This document shows, one piece after another, positions 7,382 through 15,100 of a stretch of 15,128 bases of DNA; positions within the stretch are counted from its first letter, which is position 1, and each line of letters begins with the position of its first letter. Source of the stretch: Spirochaetaceae bacterium (GTDB taxonomy: Bacteria; Spirochaetota; Spirochaetia; Treponematales; Breznakiellaceae); the NCBI GenBank assembly GCA_031267475.1, contig JAIRZA010000166.1, positions 1 through 15,128 of the forward strand, written 5' to 3'. The translations under genes were made by a program, and so were the position numbers. The notes beneath the pieces were generated by a model. The model worked only from the letters and a program-made list of their open reading frames with translations, made no database searches and had not been told where the DNA came from.

Positions 7382-9370
7382 TCAGAGCATACTAACTGGA
7401 TCCACATCTATTTCAAGATAGACATTGTTATCTTTACCCTGCTCATACGCGGCAATCGCTCCGCCGGCGGCGGCGTGCAGACTCGCCATGCTAAGGCCGC
7501 GCAGCAAAAGCTGCATCCGGTAATTTCCGGCGATTAGCGCGATAGAACATTCAGCCGGACCCAGTATTTCAGCGTCCTTAGGCAGCAGCCGCCTGCATAA
7601 TTCAAAAAGCCGATGCGCGGCGGCTGTCGCTTTGTCCGGATTCCGGCTTCTCAACGTAAACCGGATAAGGCGGGAATACGGCGGGAAGTCCAGCAGGCGG
7701 CGCTGGGCGAGCTCCGCCTTGAAAAAACCTTCAACATCAAGAGCGCAAGCGCGGACTATTACAGGGTCATGCGGGCGCAGCGTCTGAACCAGCACCTTTC
7801 CATCGGGAAAATAGCGCCCCGCCCTGCCGGCGACTTGCACCAGCAGCGAAAATGTGCGTTCCGCCGCCCGAAAATCCGGCAGATGCAGCCCGGTATCGGC
7901 GAGCACAACCCCGACGAGTCGAACTCCCGGGAAGTTAAGCCCTTTGGCGACCATCTGCGTGCCCAGCAGCAGATCGATTGCTCCGGCGCGGAACAAGGCC
8001 AGGCTTTCTTCCAGCCCGCCCTTCTTGGCGGCGGTGTCAGCGTCAACGCGGCGTATCCTAAGCCCCGGAAAGGCGCGGCGCGTCTCCTCCTCTATCATCT
8101 CCGTCCCAACGCCGGTAAAACCGGCTTCGAGCGACCCGCAAGACGGGCAGGCGCGGGGCGGGACTGCTTCGTATCCGCAATAATGGCAGATAGCGCGTCC
8201 TTTATTCTTGTGCCATGTCAGTGAAACGGAACAGCGTTTGCAGGTAAGCTCAAAACCGCAGTTGTTGCAGTGATAGAAGTATGAAAAACCCCGCCGGTTT
8301 AGAAACAGTATAGTCTGCCGCCCCATATTCGCGGTTTCGCGAATCTCCTGTTTTAACTCCCATGAAAGACAGCTTGGACTCTGCGCCATGCTTATAGCCT
8401 TTATCTCCGGAATAGAGCCGCCGGAAAGCCGCATATTGAGCTCCAGACGCTTAATTTTACCGTCCGACATAAGCTGCCACGCCTCCGCGGAAGGCGTGGC
8501 GGAACCCATAACCAGCGCGGCTCCGCTGACCGCGCAGCGCCTCATGGCTACCTGCCGCCCGTGATAACGCGGTGTGCTGCCGGATTTGTACGAGCCGTCG
8601 TGCTCCTCGTCAATGATGATCAGCCCGAGATTGCTTACCGGCGCGAATACGGCGCTGCGCGGTCCTACAACGATACGCGCTTCGCCGCGGCGTATCCTGA
8701 CCCATTCCGAGAGTCGCTGGGAAGGCGTCATCTTTGAGTGCAGTGTAGCGGCGGCGGCGCCGAAGCGTTTCCCTATCGCGTCCGATGTTTGGCGGCTTAA
8801 CGCGATTTCGGGTACAAGGTAGATTACGGATTTTCCCGCGTCCAGCATGAATTCCGCCGCCCTAAGAAAAACCTCCGTTTTGCCGGATCCGGTAATTCCA
8901 TACAGATAAAACGGCGCCCCTTCGTCCGCGCCCGCGATTACAGCGTCCAGAGCGGCGCGTTGTCCGGCGGAAAGCTCCAGCGCGGTCTCGGCTATGCCGT
9001 CAATATCGTCTGCGGCAAATGACGAAAATCCCGCGGCGCGTCTGCCGGACGGCAGCATTGCCGCAAGAGCCTCTCCAACCGAGCAAAAATAGTACGAGGC
9101 TATCCATTCGGCAAGCGCGATGTCTTCCTGTCCGAATATGGGCTCTTTGTCAACGATACGCCTTATTGTCTTGATTTTGAGCGGATCGACACCGGCGGGA
9201 GGTTCGCCGGCGCAGTTCACGATAAAGCCTGTCGCTTGCCGTCTGCCAAAATCCGTTACCGCGCGCTTGCCTATTTCTCCTAGTCCGCCCTCGTTGTCTT
9301 GGTATGTGAACGCTTGTTTTAACGGTATGTCGAATACCAGACTCAGGTAGCGCGGTTTTTGTTCAAGCAA
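7382..9370 (-). CDS. priA: Primosomal protein N', replication-restart helicase PriA
   Basis: 3'-5' superfamily-2 DNA helicase that binds stalled forks and reloads the replisome. From the TTG at 9370 it has 662 aa, close to other PriA proteins. The N-terminal DNA-binding domain opens YLSLVFDIPLKQAFTY. Walker A is GITGSGKTE (158-166) and the Walker B box is DEEH (254-257). Four CxxC pairs (C368/371, C377/380, C395/398, C408/411) are the two zinc sites characteristic of PriA. GTQMVAKGLNFP and QVAGRAGR are helicase motifs V and VI. The frame stays open upstream to 9538, but that part lies inside the glycosylase gene. Realistic starts are the ATG at 9415 (677 aa, 44-nt overlap) or the TTG at 9370, 1 nt after the glycosylase stop, with a weak GCGGA upstream. 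It is third in a clpB-glycosylase-priA cluster. Confidence 0.95.
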   Translation of the reverse strand: MLEQKPRYLSLVFDIPLKQAFTYQDNEGGLGEIGKRAVTDFGRRQATGFIVNCAGEPPAGVDPLKIKTIRRIVDKEPIFGQEDIALAEWIASYYFCSVGEALAAMLPSGRRAAGFSSFAADDIDGIAETALELSAGQRAALDAVIAGADEGAPFYLYGITGSGKTEVFLRAAEFMLDAGKSVIYLVPEIALSRQTSDAIGKRFGAAAATLHSKMTPSQRLSEWVRIRRGEARIVVGPRSAVFAPVSNLGLIIIDEEHDGSYKSGSTPRYHGRQVAMRRCAVSGAALVMGSATPSAEAWQLMSDGKIKRLELNMRLSGGSIPEIKAISMAQSPSCLSWELKQEIRETANMGRQTILFLNRRGFSYFYHCNNCGFELTCKRCSVSLTWHKNKGRAICHYCGYEAVPPRACPSCGSLEAGFTGVGTEMIEEETRRAFPGLRIRRVDADTAAKKGGLEESLALFRAGAIDLLLGTQMVAKGLNFPGVRLVGVVLADTGLHLPDFRAAERTFSLLVQVAGRAGRYFPDGKVLVQTLRPHDPVIVRACALDVEGFFKAELAQRRLLDFPPYSRLIRFTLRSRNPDKATAAAHRLFELCRRLLPKDAEILGPAECSIALIAGNYRMQLLLRGLSMASLHAAAGGAIAAYEQGKDNNVYLEIDVDPVSML

Positions 9371-9371
9371 T

Positions 9372-10265
9372 TTATATATTCCGCGCTTTTCGCAGTTCCG
9401 CGGTTTCCGCCGCATAATCCGCGTCAATACCGGCAAGGCGGCGGCACAGGGATTTGAGGTCTTCCCACGCGAATTGCTTCTGCGATTCATCGCGGAGCAG
9501 GTAGCTTGGATGAAAAGTCGGCAGCAGCGGAATTCCATGATAACTTTTCCAGTTTCCGCGCAAGCGCGTGATGCCTTCGTCCGTTCCCAGCAGTGTTTTT
9601 ACGGGAATTTTTCCCACAGTCAGTATCAGCGGCGGATTCAGCGCCGCAAGCTGCCGTTCAAAAAACGGAAAGCAGGCCGCCGCTTCGTCCGGGTAAGGGT
9701 CGCGGTTTTTTGGCGGTCTGCATTTGATTACGTTTGCTATGAAGCAATTTTTTTTACGGTCGAGTCCTATAGCCAGCAGCATTTTATCCAAAAGCTGTCC
9801 CGCCGGGCCTACAAAAGGCCTTCCGCTCGCATCCTCGTCCGCGCCCGGCCCCTCGCCCACAACAAGAACGAGCGGCTTCTCCGCGCCTTCGCCCGGCACA
9901 GCATTTATTCGCGTTGCGCACAGGCCGCAGCCTGTGCAGGCGCGAATATCAGCGGCTATCGCTTCAAGGACGCCGGCGCCGGCATCCGCCGCATCGCTAT
10001 CGTCCGCCGCATCGCCGGCATCCGCGCAATAGCCGGTTTCCGCCACATCGCCGGCATACGCAGCACCGCCGGTTTCCGCGACATCGCCGGCATACGCCGC
10101 ACCGTCTTCATCCTCGCAATCGCCGGCCGCCGCCGCGGAGATTTCCTCATCGTCTGTATCGTCCGTAAAATTGTAAGGCTCGCGTTCGTAACGATAACCC
10201 GTCTTCAGGAAAGCGCCGGCGGTGTCAAGAAAATGGGCCGCGCTCATTTTTTCTGCCGCCGTCAT
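9372..10265 (-). CDS. Family 4 [4Fe-4S] uracil-DNA glycosylase with acidic repeat linker
   Basis: Removes uracil from DNA to start base-excision repair. 297 aa. The catalytic domain covers about 100-275. Iron-sulfur ligands are C110 and C113 (CTGCGLC), C182 (KCRPPKNRDP) and C198. Motif A is GEGPGADED (137-145), followed by GRPFVGPAGQLLD. The second motif is HPSYLLR (H252). The N-terminal extension is unusual: residues about 31-98 are acidic and Ala/Asp/Gly-rich and include an exact tandem copy of a 12-residue unit, so the protein is longer than typical family-4 enzymes (about 200 aa). It starts 1 nt after the clpB stop and ends 1 nt before the likely priA start, arguing for one transcript. 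An in-frame ATG at 10247 is an alternative start. Confidence 0.93.
   Translation of the reverse strand: MTAAEKMSAAHFLDTAGAFLKTGYRYEREPYNFTDDTDDEEISAAAAGDCEDEDGAAYAGDVAETGGAAYAGDVAETGYCADAGDAADDSDAADAGAGVLEAIAADIRACTGCGLCATRINAVPGEGAEKPLVLVVGEGPGADEDASGRPFVGPAGQLLDKMLLAIGLDRKKNCFIANVIKCRPPKNRDPYPDEAAACFPFFERQLAALNPPLILTVGKIPVKTLLGTDEGITRLRGNWKSYHGIPLLPTFHPSYLLRDESQKQFAWEDLKSLCRRLAGIDADYAAETAELRKARNI
10032..10103 (-). repeat. 36-bp tandem repeat in the glycosylase linker (two units)
   Basis: Units 10068-10103 and 10032-10067 differ at only 2 of 36 positions and both encode GAAYAGDVAETG (residues 55-66 and 67-78). Shorter degenerate copies continue towards 9960 as Ala/Gly/Asp codons. The repeat is in frame, so gain or loss of a unit would only lengthen or shorten the linker. 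Confidence 0.9.
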
Positions 10266-10266
10266 A

Positions 10267-12903
10267 CTAATGCTTGTTTTCTTTTTCTATCAGGTCGAAG
10301 CGCAAAGACGATGCCGCGTCTTCGGCGTTCGAAGATTTTTGTTCGTTCAACGACACTTTTACGGTTGAGCCGTCGCTTATATTTCCGGCGATTATGGCTT
10401 TGGCTATGGGATTTTCAAGTTCGCTCTGAATAGTCCTTTTTAGCGGACGAGCGCCGAACATCGGGTCATAGCCGCGCTCAATGATTAAATCCTTGGCCCC
10501 GTCTGTCAATTCAAGCGTGATTTTACGCTCCGCGAGGCGCTCTTTTAGTCTTTCAAGCTGAATATCCACGATTTTTCCAATCTCGGATTTGTCAAGGCGG
10601 TTGAAAATCACAGTTTCATCAATACGGTTAAGGAATTCCGGGCGGAAATGGCGCTTTAACAATTCTGAAAGAGCCTGTTTTATATCACTCTGCTGCTTCG
10701 CCTCAAGAATCAGATCAGACCCAAGATTGCTCGTCATTATGATGATGGTGTTTTTGAAGTCAACTATGCGGCCCTGTCCGTCGGTAAGCCGTCCGTCGTC
10801 CAAAATTTGAAGGAATACATTGAACACTTCCGGGTGGGCTTTCTCTATCTCGTCAAAAAGAATCACGCTGTATGGACGGCGGCGCACCGCTTCAGTAAGC
10901 TGCCCGCCCTGGTCGTAGCCCACATAGCCCGGGGGAGCGCCTATCAGCCGGCTTACGGAAAATTTTTCGCCGTATTCGCTCATATCTATACGGGTAAGCG
11001 CCTTGTCGTCATTGAATAGGAAATCCGCCAAGGTTTTGGCCAACTCGGTCTTGCCAACGCCGGTCGGACCCAGAAACAGAAACGAGCCTAAAGGACGCGC
11101 CGCGTCGTTCAATCCCGCCTTGTTTCGCCTTATCGCGTCCGCTACGGCCTTCACCGCCGCAGGCTGCCCGACAACGCGCCGCGCCAGCACATCTTCAAGG
11201 TCGATGTACTTCTGCGCCTCGCCGGAAAGCATCTTCGACACGGGGATGCCGGTCCACGACGAGACGACGGCCGCTATATCTTCCTCGCTGACCTCTTCCC
11301 GCAGCAAGGCGGAGCCGGAGCCGGCCCCCGCGCGTTTAGCGTCCAGCTCCGCGGTCAGCGCGTCCAGTTTTTTCTGGGTTTCAGGGATGAGCCCATAGCG
11401 CAGCTCCGCCGCTTTATTAAGATTGCCCTCGCGTTCATAGCGGGTTTGCTCGATATTTAGCTCTTCGGTTTTCTGTTTTAGCGCGTGGATTTTGAAGATT
11501 TCAGCCTTTTCGTTCTCCCAGCGCGTCTTCATTGCATCGCGCTCGCCGGTTAAATTAGCGATTTCCGTTTCCAGTTTGCTCAAACGCTCTTTTGAAACAG
11601 CGTCTTGCTCGCGGATAAGCGCCTGTTTTTCGATGGAAAGGCGTAAAAGACGGCGTTCCAGCTTGTCCAATTCGGTTGGACGGCTGTCCAGCTCGATTTT
11701 TAGGCGGCTCGCGGCCTCGTCAACAAGGTCAATGGCCTTATCCGGCAAGAAACGATTCGTAATGTAGCGGTTGGACAACACGGCGGCGGCGACCAGGGCC
11801 TCGTCCCGTATGCGGACACCGTGGTGAATCTCGTAGCGCTCTTTCAAGCCGCGAAGTATAGCTATAGTGTTCTCGACCGAAGGTTCGGCGGCGTAAACTT
11901 GCTGGAAACGCCGTTCAAGCGCGGCGTCTTTTTCGATGTATTTGCGATATTCATCCAGTGTTGTAGCGCCTATGCAGCGAAGTTCGCCGCGGGCGAGGGC
12001 GGGTTTAAGGAGGTTGGAAGCGTCCGTAGCCCCTTCCGCCGCGCCCGCGCCGACGAGTGTATGGAGTTCGTCTATGAACAGTATGATGTTGCCGTCAGAA
12101 GCCTGCACTTCGGCGATGACGGTTTTAAGCCTTTCTTCAAATTCCCCGCGGAATTTAGCGCCGGCGACAAGCGCGCCAAGGTCGAGCGCAAGCAGTTTTT
12201 TACCCTTAAGACCCTCCGGCACATCGCCCGCCACTATACGCCGCGCCAGCCCTTCGACAATCGCCGTCTTGCCGACACCCGGCTCGCCTATCAATACGGG
12301 GTTGTTTTTCGTCCGGCGCGACAGCACCTGCATTACGCGCCTGATTTCTTCGTCCCGCCCGATGACCGGGTCTATTTTTTCCTGCCGGGCAAGCGCGGTA
12401 AGGTCGCGGCAATACTTTTCCAGCGCTTGATATTTGCCTTCCGGGTTTTGGTCCGTTACCCTTGTGCTGCCGCGCACGGCTTTTAAGGCGGACAAAATCC
12501 CTTGTCTGTTGACACCTTGCTGTTTTAAGAGCCGCCCCGCTGTTCCTTCGCTTTCCGCCAGCGCAAGCAGTATATGTTCTGTTGAAACAAAATCATCTTT
12601 AAGCCCCGCCGCCTCGCTTTCCGCCTTTGCAAGAATTTTTGAAAGACCGGGTGAAAGATAAACCTGAGCGGCTTCCCCGTATACCTTCGGCAGCGCCGCG
12701 ACGCATGAGCGGCATTCTCCGGCTAAGGCTGCCGGATTTACTCCTATTCGTTCCAAAAGAGGCGGTATAAGTCCGTCTTTTTGTTCCAGAAGAGCCAGAA
12801 GCAGATGCTCGCTTTCTATTTGCGCGTGATCGCTTTTTTGCGCCAGAGCGGACGCTTCGTTCAGCGCGTCTTGGGCTTTTATTGTAAGTTTGTCGTAATT
12901 CAT
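10267..12903 (-). CDS. clpB: ATP-dependent disaggregase ClpB (Hsp100)
   Basis: Hexameric AAA+ chaperone that extracts proteins from aggregates with DnaK. 878 aa, normal for ClpB. The N-terminal double Clp repeat covers 1-145. NBD1 has Walker A GEPGVGKT (206-213) and Walker B FIDELH (D278, E279). The coiled-coil middle domain, about 405-525, separates ClpB from ClpA/ClpC. NBD2 has Walker A GPTGVGKT (612-619), Walker B ILFDEIEK (681-688) and the GAPPGYVGYDQGG pore loop. No ClpP-binding tripeptide was noted. The start MNYDKLTIKAQDAL fits the family; no ribosome site is visible before it. No CIRCE or convincing sigma32 box is seen upstream, so heat-shock control is not evident from sequence. First gene of the cluster with the glycosylase and priA. 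Confidence 0.97.
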   Translation of the reverse strand: MNYDKLTIKAQDALNEASALAQKSDHAQIESEHLLLALLEQKDGLIPPLLERIGVNPAALAGECRSCVAALPKVYGEAAQVYLSPGLSKILAKAESEAAGLKDDFVSTEHILLALAESEGTAGRLLKQQGVNRQGILSALKAVRGSTRVTDQNPEGKYQALEKYCRDLTALARQEKIDPVIGRDEEIRRVMQVLSRRTKNNPVLIGEPGVGKTAIVEGLARRIVAGDVPEGLKGKKLLALDLGALVAGAKFRGEFEERLKTVIAEVQASDGNIILFIDELHTLVGAGAAEGATDASNLLKPALARGELRCIGATTLDEYRKYIEKDAALERRFQQVYAAEPSVENTIAILRGLKERYEIHHGVRIRDEALVAAAVLSNRYITNRFLPDKAIDLVDEAASRLKIELDSRPTELDKLERRLLRLSIEKQALIREQDAVSKERLSKLETEIANLTGERDAMKTRWENEKAEIFKIHALKQKTEELNIEQTRYEREGNLNKAAELRYGLIPETQKKLDALTAELDAKRAGAGSGSALLREEVSEEDIAAVVSSWTGIPVSKMLSGEAQKYIDLEDVLARRVVGQPAAVKAVADAIRRNKAGLNDAARPLGSFLFLGPTGVGKTELAKTLADFLFNDDKALTRIDMSEYGEKFSVSRLIGAPPGYVGYDQGGQLTEAVRRRPYSVILFDEIEKAHPEVFNVFLQILDDGRLTDGQGRIVDFKNTIIIMTSNLGSDLILEAKQQSDIKQALSELLKRHFRPEFLNRIDETVIFNRLDKSEIGKIVDIQLERLKERLAERKITLELTDGAKDLIIERGYDPMFGARPLKRTIQSELENPIAKAIIAGNISDGSTVKVSLNEQKSSNAEDAASSLRFDLIEKENKH

Positions 12904-12916
12904 GATTAATTTTTAC

Positions 12917-12943
12917 ATTATCTAAAAACATGGGTTCGCGCAA
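12917..12943 (-). promoter_or_regulatory. Tentative clpB promoter
   Basis: On the minus strand TTGCGC (12943-12938) and GATAAT (12922-12917) are separated by 15 bases, somewhat short. The implied start point is only a few bases before the clpB ATG, which would make the mRNA nearly leaderless and would fit the missing ribosome site. An ACCCATGT string nearby resembles the heat-shock -10 box, but no partner CTTGAA box lies at the right distance. Confidence 0.25.
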
Positions 12944-12984
12944 GGGAGGACTAAAATCTTCCGCGGAGACGCGCCCAAGGACGC

Positions 12985-13048
12985 AGGAAAGCGCTGATTT
13001 ATTCGATATGCGGGCATCCCCGCCGCGAATAAATCAGCGCCGTTTTCT
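12985..13048 (-). terminator. Strong hairpin terminator downstream of the glycine-rich surface protein gene
   Basis: GCGCTGATTTATTCG (12991-13005) and its exact complement at 13026-13040 form a 15-bp perfect stem. Inside the loop a further 5-bp stem (GCGGG 13010-13014 with CCCGC 13019-13023) caps it with CATC. Outside, AGGAAA (12985-12990) can pair with TTTTCT (13043-13048) past a 2-nt bulge. On the minus strand the stem is followed by TTTCC. It begins a few bases after the stop at 13054-13056 and insulates clpB from read-through. Confidence 0.75.
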
Positions 13049-13053
13049 AGTTA

Positions 13054-14865
13054 TTAGGACGGTATGTCTGAAACGAAGGTAATCACAGCTTTGCCCGCAT
13101 TTGTCCAAGCGCCGCCGCCCTCTTTTGCCGCGTCTGAGTTTGGAACAATAGAGGTTTCAATGAATTTGAGATCGCTTGCCTCCCCGCTTGTTTTCGCCCA
13201 CGAGGAACCGCCGCCGCCCGCGCACGCATTTCCACCAGCGGCTATTCCGCCGCCAGCGCCGCCGTAGTAGCCGCCCCCGCCCCCGCCGCCGCCGCGTGTG
13301 GAAGCAGTCGCCAACAGCCCGCCTTTGCCGCCCGCGCCCGGAGCGCCGGCGTTTCCGCCTCCGGTTGCTGTGGCGTCCGCGCTCTCTCCGCCGCCTTTTG
13401 CTACGATGCTCGTGTTCACGAAGGCGGCCCCATCTCCACCCGATTTTTTGCCGTACCCGCCGTTCCCGGCTACGCTGTAACCACCGTTATTAGTATTTTG
13501 GGGATTGCGGCCATAAGCGCCGCCTCCGCCGCCGCCGGCCACGAGTATGCGGCTTGCAAGAGATTGCGCGTTATTCCAGTCCCCGCCGGTAGTCCTTATG
13601 TCCGTAGCGCCGTGTCCGCCCCCGCCGGAGTTGCCCGAAGCCGCTTTGCCCCCGTTAGAACCGCCGCCGTTCCATCCGCCCGCCGCGTCCATATTGTTGC
13701 CCAGCTCCACACCTTGTCCGCCGCAGTAAATGTACAGCTTATCACCTTCCGAAAGCTGGATGTTGCCGCCTATATAACCGCCTCTGCCGTTGCCGGTTTC
13801 GCTTCTGCCCGCGCCCCATACCTCAATTTTATATATACCGTCTTTCGGCGCGGTCCACGTTTGCGGCGTACCCGGTTTACCGTAACCCGCTCCATTGTAG
13901 TTAAGCGACACGGACGGGTTGTCTTTTTGCTGCCACTGCGCGTACAGCGTTATCGAGCTCCCCCCTTCCGCCGGATACAGCGCCGTAGCATCGCTTATGC
14001 TGTTCCCGCCTTCCGCCATATCATCCCATTTCCAAAACTTATAGACAACAGTGTTTACCGTTACCTCCGCCGGATTCGGCTTAGGCAGAGTCTTGCCGTC
14101 TTTCTTTAAGCCGCCGTCCGCGCTAAAAGCCTCGTTCACCGTCATTTGGTCCGGAGCTGCTGCTCCCGTCATGCTGCTTACGTCAAATTTTAGGGTAAAG
14201 GTTTTAGATTTCCATGTTTGATACAACTGCGCTCCGTCTGTGTCAAAGACGCTGTTCTCAGCGCTGATTATCTGCGTTGCGCCTTTTGCGTCTTCCCAGC
14301 CGTTTTCGTCGTAATGTTCCCGCGTAAACTTAGGTATCAGATCGCCGCTGTTTTGCGCTATTGTGTTTTCGCTGTAATCGTTAGTCTGTATCTTGTAAGC
14401 TTCGTAAAACTTTAAGCCGCCGCTTTTTATGTCTTTCGCACTCGCGTCAGACGTTACATAAATGGTATTTGTCGAACCGCCTATTTCTATTTCTTTGGCG
14501 GTAAGACCGGCGGATTCGGCGGCATCTGTAATCGTGGTTTCGTACCATGTTTTTGTGGGAACGGCTATGCGTTTTTCAAATATGCCGTCGCCCGCGTTCC
14601 TGTTGAAGGTTACTGTGTGGTAGGGTTTTGCCGGAGCTTCGCCCCATACCGCTGTAACGGTTGCGTCCGCGCTTATGGGTGTATTCAGGCTTACTTCCCC
14701 GTCTTCTCCGCCGCCGTCAATTTTCCATCCTACGAGGGTATGATAGTCCCATTCCGGCGCATTTCCAAATTGTACTAAGTTGTCTTTAGAATCGATGTAT
14801 TCATCGCCCGGGAAATTGGGCAGTGTGGCTATGGGGGGCGTGGGTTTCGGGATTAAATCTTCTTG
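13054..14865 (-). CDS. Surface protein, 3' portion after the poly-C frameshift: InlB-like repeats plus ALK/LTK-like glycine-rich domain
   Basis: This frame has no start codon of its own near its 5' end. It runs from the poly-C tract through about 603 codons to the TAA at 13054-13056, with the only ATG/GTG/TTG upstream of the glycine-rich part being a TTG at 14226. After PQEDLIPKPTPP come about three degenerate InlB/Listeria-Bacteroides-type repeats, ending ATVTAVW (about 14645), LYQTW (about 14220) and ITLYAQW (about 13935). Each contains VTF-like strands and GW/KW motifs. From about 13900 to the end lies a domain starting TWTAPKDGIYKIEVWGAG, then GGYIGGNIQLSEGDKLYIYCGGQG, GATDIRTTGGDW, SRILVAGGGGGG and GGGGGGGGYYGGAGGG. 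This resembles the glycine-rich domain of ALK/LTK-like bacterial proteins (Pfam Gly_rich). It is probably exported and surface-bound, with binding or adhesion a guess. It is the same gene as the 5' fragment at 14853-15128 and is followed by a strong terminator. Confidence 0.78.
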   Translation of the reverse strand, partial: QEDLIPKPTPPIATLPNFPGDEYIDSKDNLVQFGNAPEWDYHTLVGWKIDGGGEDGEVSLNTPISADATVTAVWGEAPAKPYHTVTFNRNAGDGIFEKRIAVPTKTWYETTITDAAESAGLTAKEIEIGGSTNTIYVTSDASAKDIKSGGLKFYEAYKIQTNDYSENTIAQNSGDLIPKFTREHYDENGWEDAKGATQIISAENSVFDTDGAQLYQTWKSKTFTLKFDVSSMTGAAAPDQMTVNEAFSADGGLKKDGKTLPKPNPAEVTVNTVVYKFWKWDDMAEGGNSISDATALYPAEGGSSITLYAQWQQKDNPSVSLNYNGAGYGKPGTPQTWTAPKDGIYKIEVWGAGRSETGNGRGGYIGGNIQLSEGDKLYIYCGGQGVELGNNMDAAGGWNGGGSNGGKAASGNSGGGGHGATDIRTTGGDWNNAQSLASRILVAGGGGGGAYGRNPQNTNNGGYSVAGNGGYGKKSGGDGAAFVNTSIVAKGGGESADATATGGGNAGAPGAGGKGGLLATASTRGGGGGGGGYYGGAGGGIAAGGNACAGGGGSSWAKTSGEASDLKFIETSIVPNSDAAKEGGGAWTNAGKAVITFVSDIPS

Positions 14866-15100
14866 GGGGGGGGGGGGGACTCGCCGGAAGGATTATTTTG
14901 ATACGCTTCAAGTTTTGTGTTGTAATCGTCCCAAAGTCCGGCTACGCGCTCCCATTCTGTGTAAGCGGCGTTGTAGGTTTCCAATTCCGTCTTGTCCACA
15001 ACGGCTTTAACTTTTTCCGGGGATAATTTTTTGTAAGGGCCGCCTTCCGTATACTCATCGTCCTTAATCTGCCCCTCCGCGATGTCTTCCCAGCCGTTTT
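14290..15100 (-). repeat. 17-bp direct repeat pair encoding an NGWED motif in the surface protein
   Basis: The same 17 bases (GTCTTCCCAGCCGTTTT on the plus strand) occur at 14290-14306 and 15084-15100. On the coding strand they give NGWED followed by related A-G-QI residues. The two copies lie on opposite sides of the frameshift and belong to the same repeat family, which supports both fragments being one gene. A weaker cousin, WKWDDMAEGG, lies near 14010-14030. Confidence 0.8.

Noticed and set aside
7613..8224. 203-codon open frame on the plus strand
   Set aside because: Antisense to priA across its zinc-binding and helicase motifs; composition typical of a shadow frame in G+C-rich sequence.
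9371..9538. N-terminal extension of PriA to 9538
   Set aside because: It lies entirely inside the glycosylase gene in another frame, gives a Cys/Arg-rich sequence unlike PriA, and homology begins at about 9370.
9474..10433. 319-codon open frame on the plus strand
   Set aside because: Antisense shadow of the glycosylase and clpB; Arg/Ile/Ala-rich, with repeats that merely mirror the glycosylase linker.
11821..12486. 221-codon open frame on the plus strand
   Set aside because: Antisense to clpB, with no recognisable domain and no ribosome site; the clpB coding assignment is certain.
12904..12984. CIRCE or sigma32 heat-shock element before clpB
   Set aside because: No TTAGCACTC-type inverted repeat is present. 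An ACCCATGT string resembles the sigma32 -10, but no matching -35 lies 13-17 bases upstream of it.
13498..14109. 203-codon open frame opposite the glycine-rich gene
   Set aside because: Ala/Arg/Pro-rich reading of the complement of Gly codons; low complexity and no domain.
13054..14226. A 390-residue gene starting at a TTG at 14226
   Set aside because: The same frame is open and carries recognisable repeat-type sequence for another 640 bases upstream, so the TTG is internal to a larger frameshifted gene.
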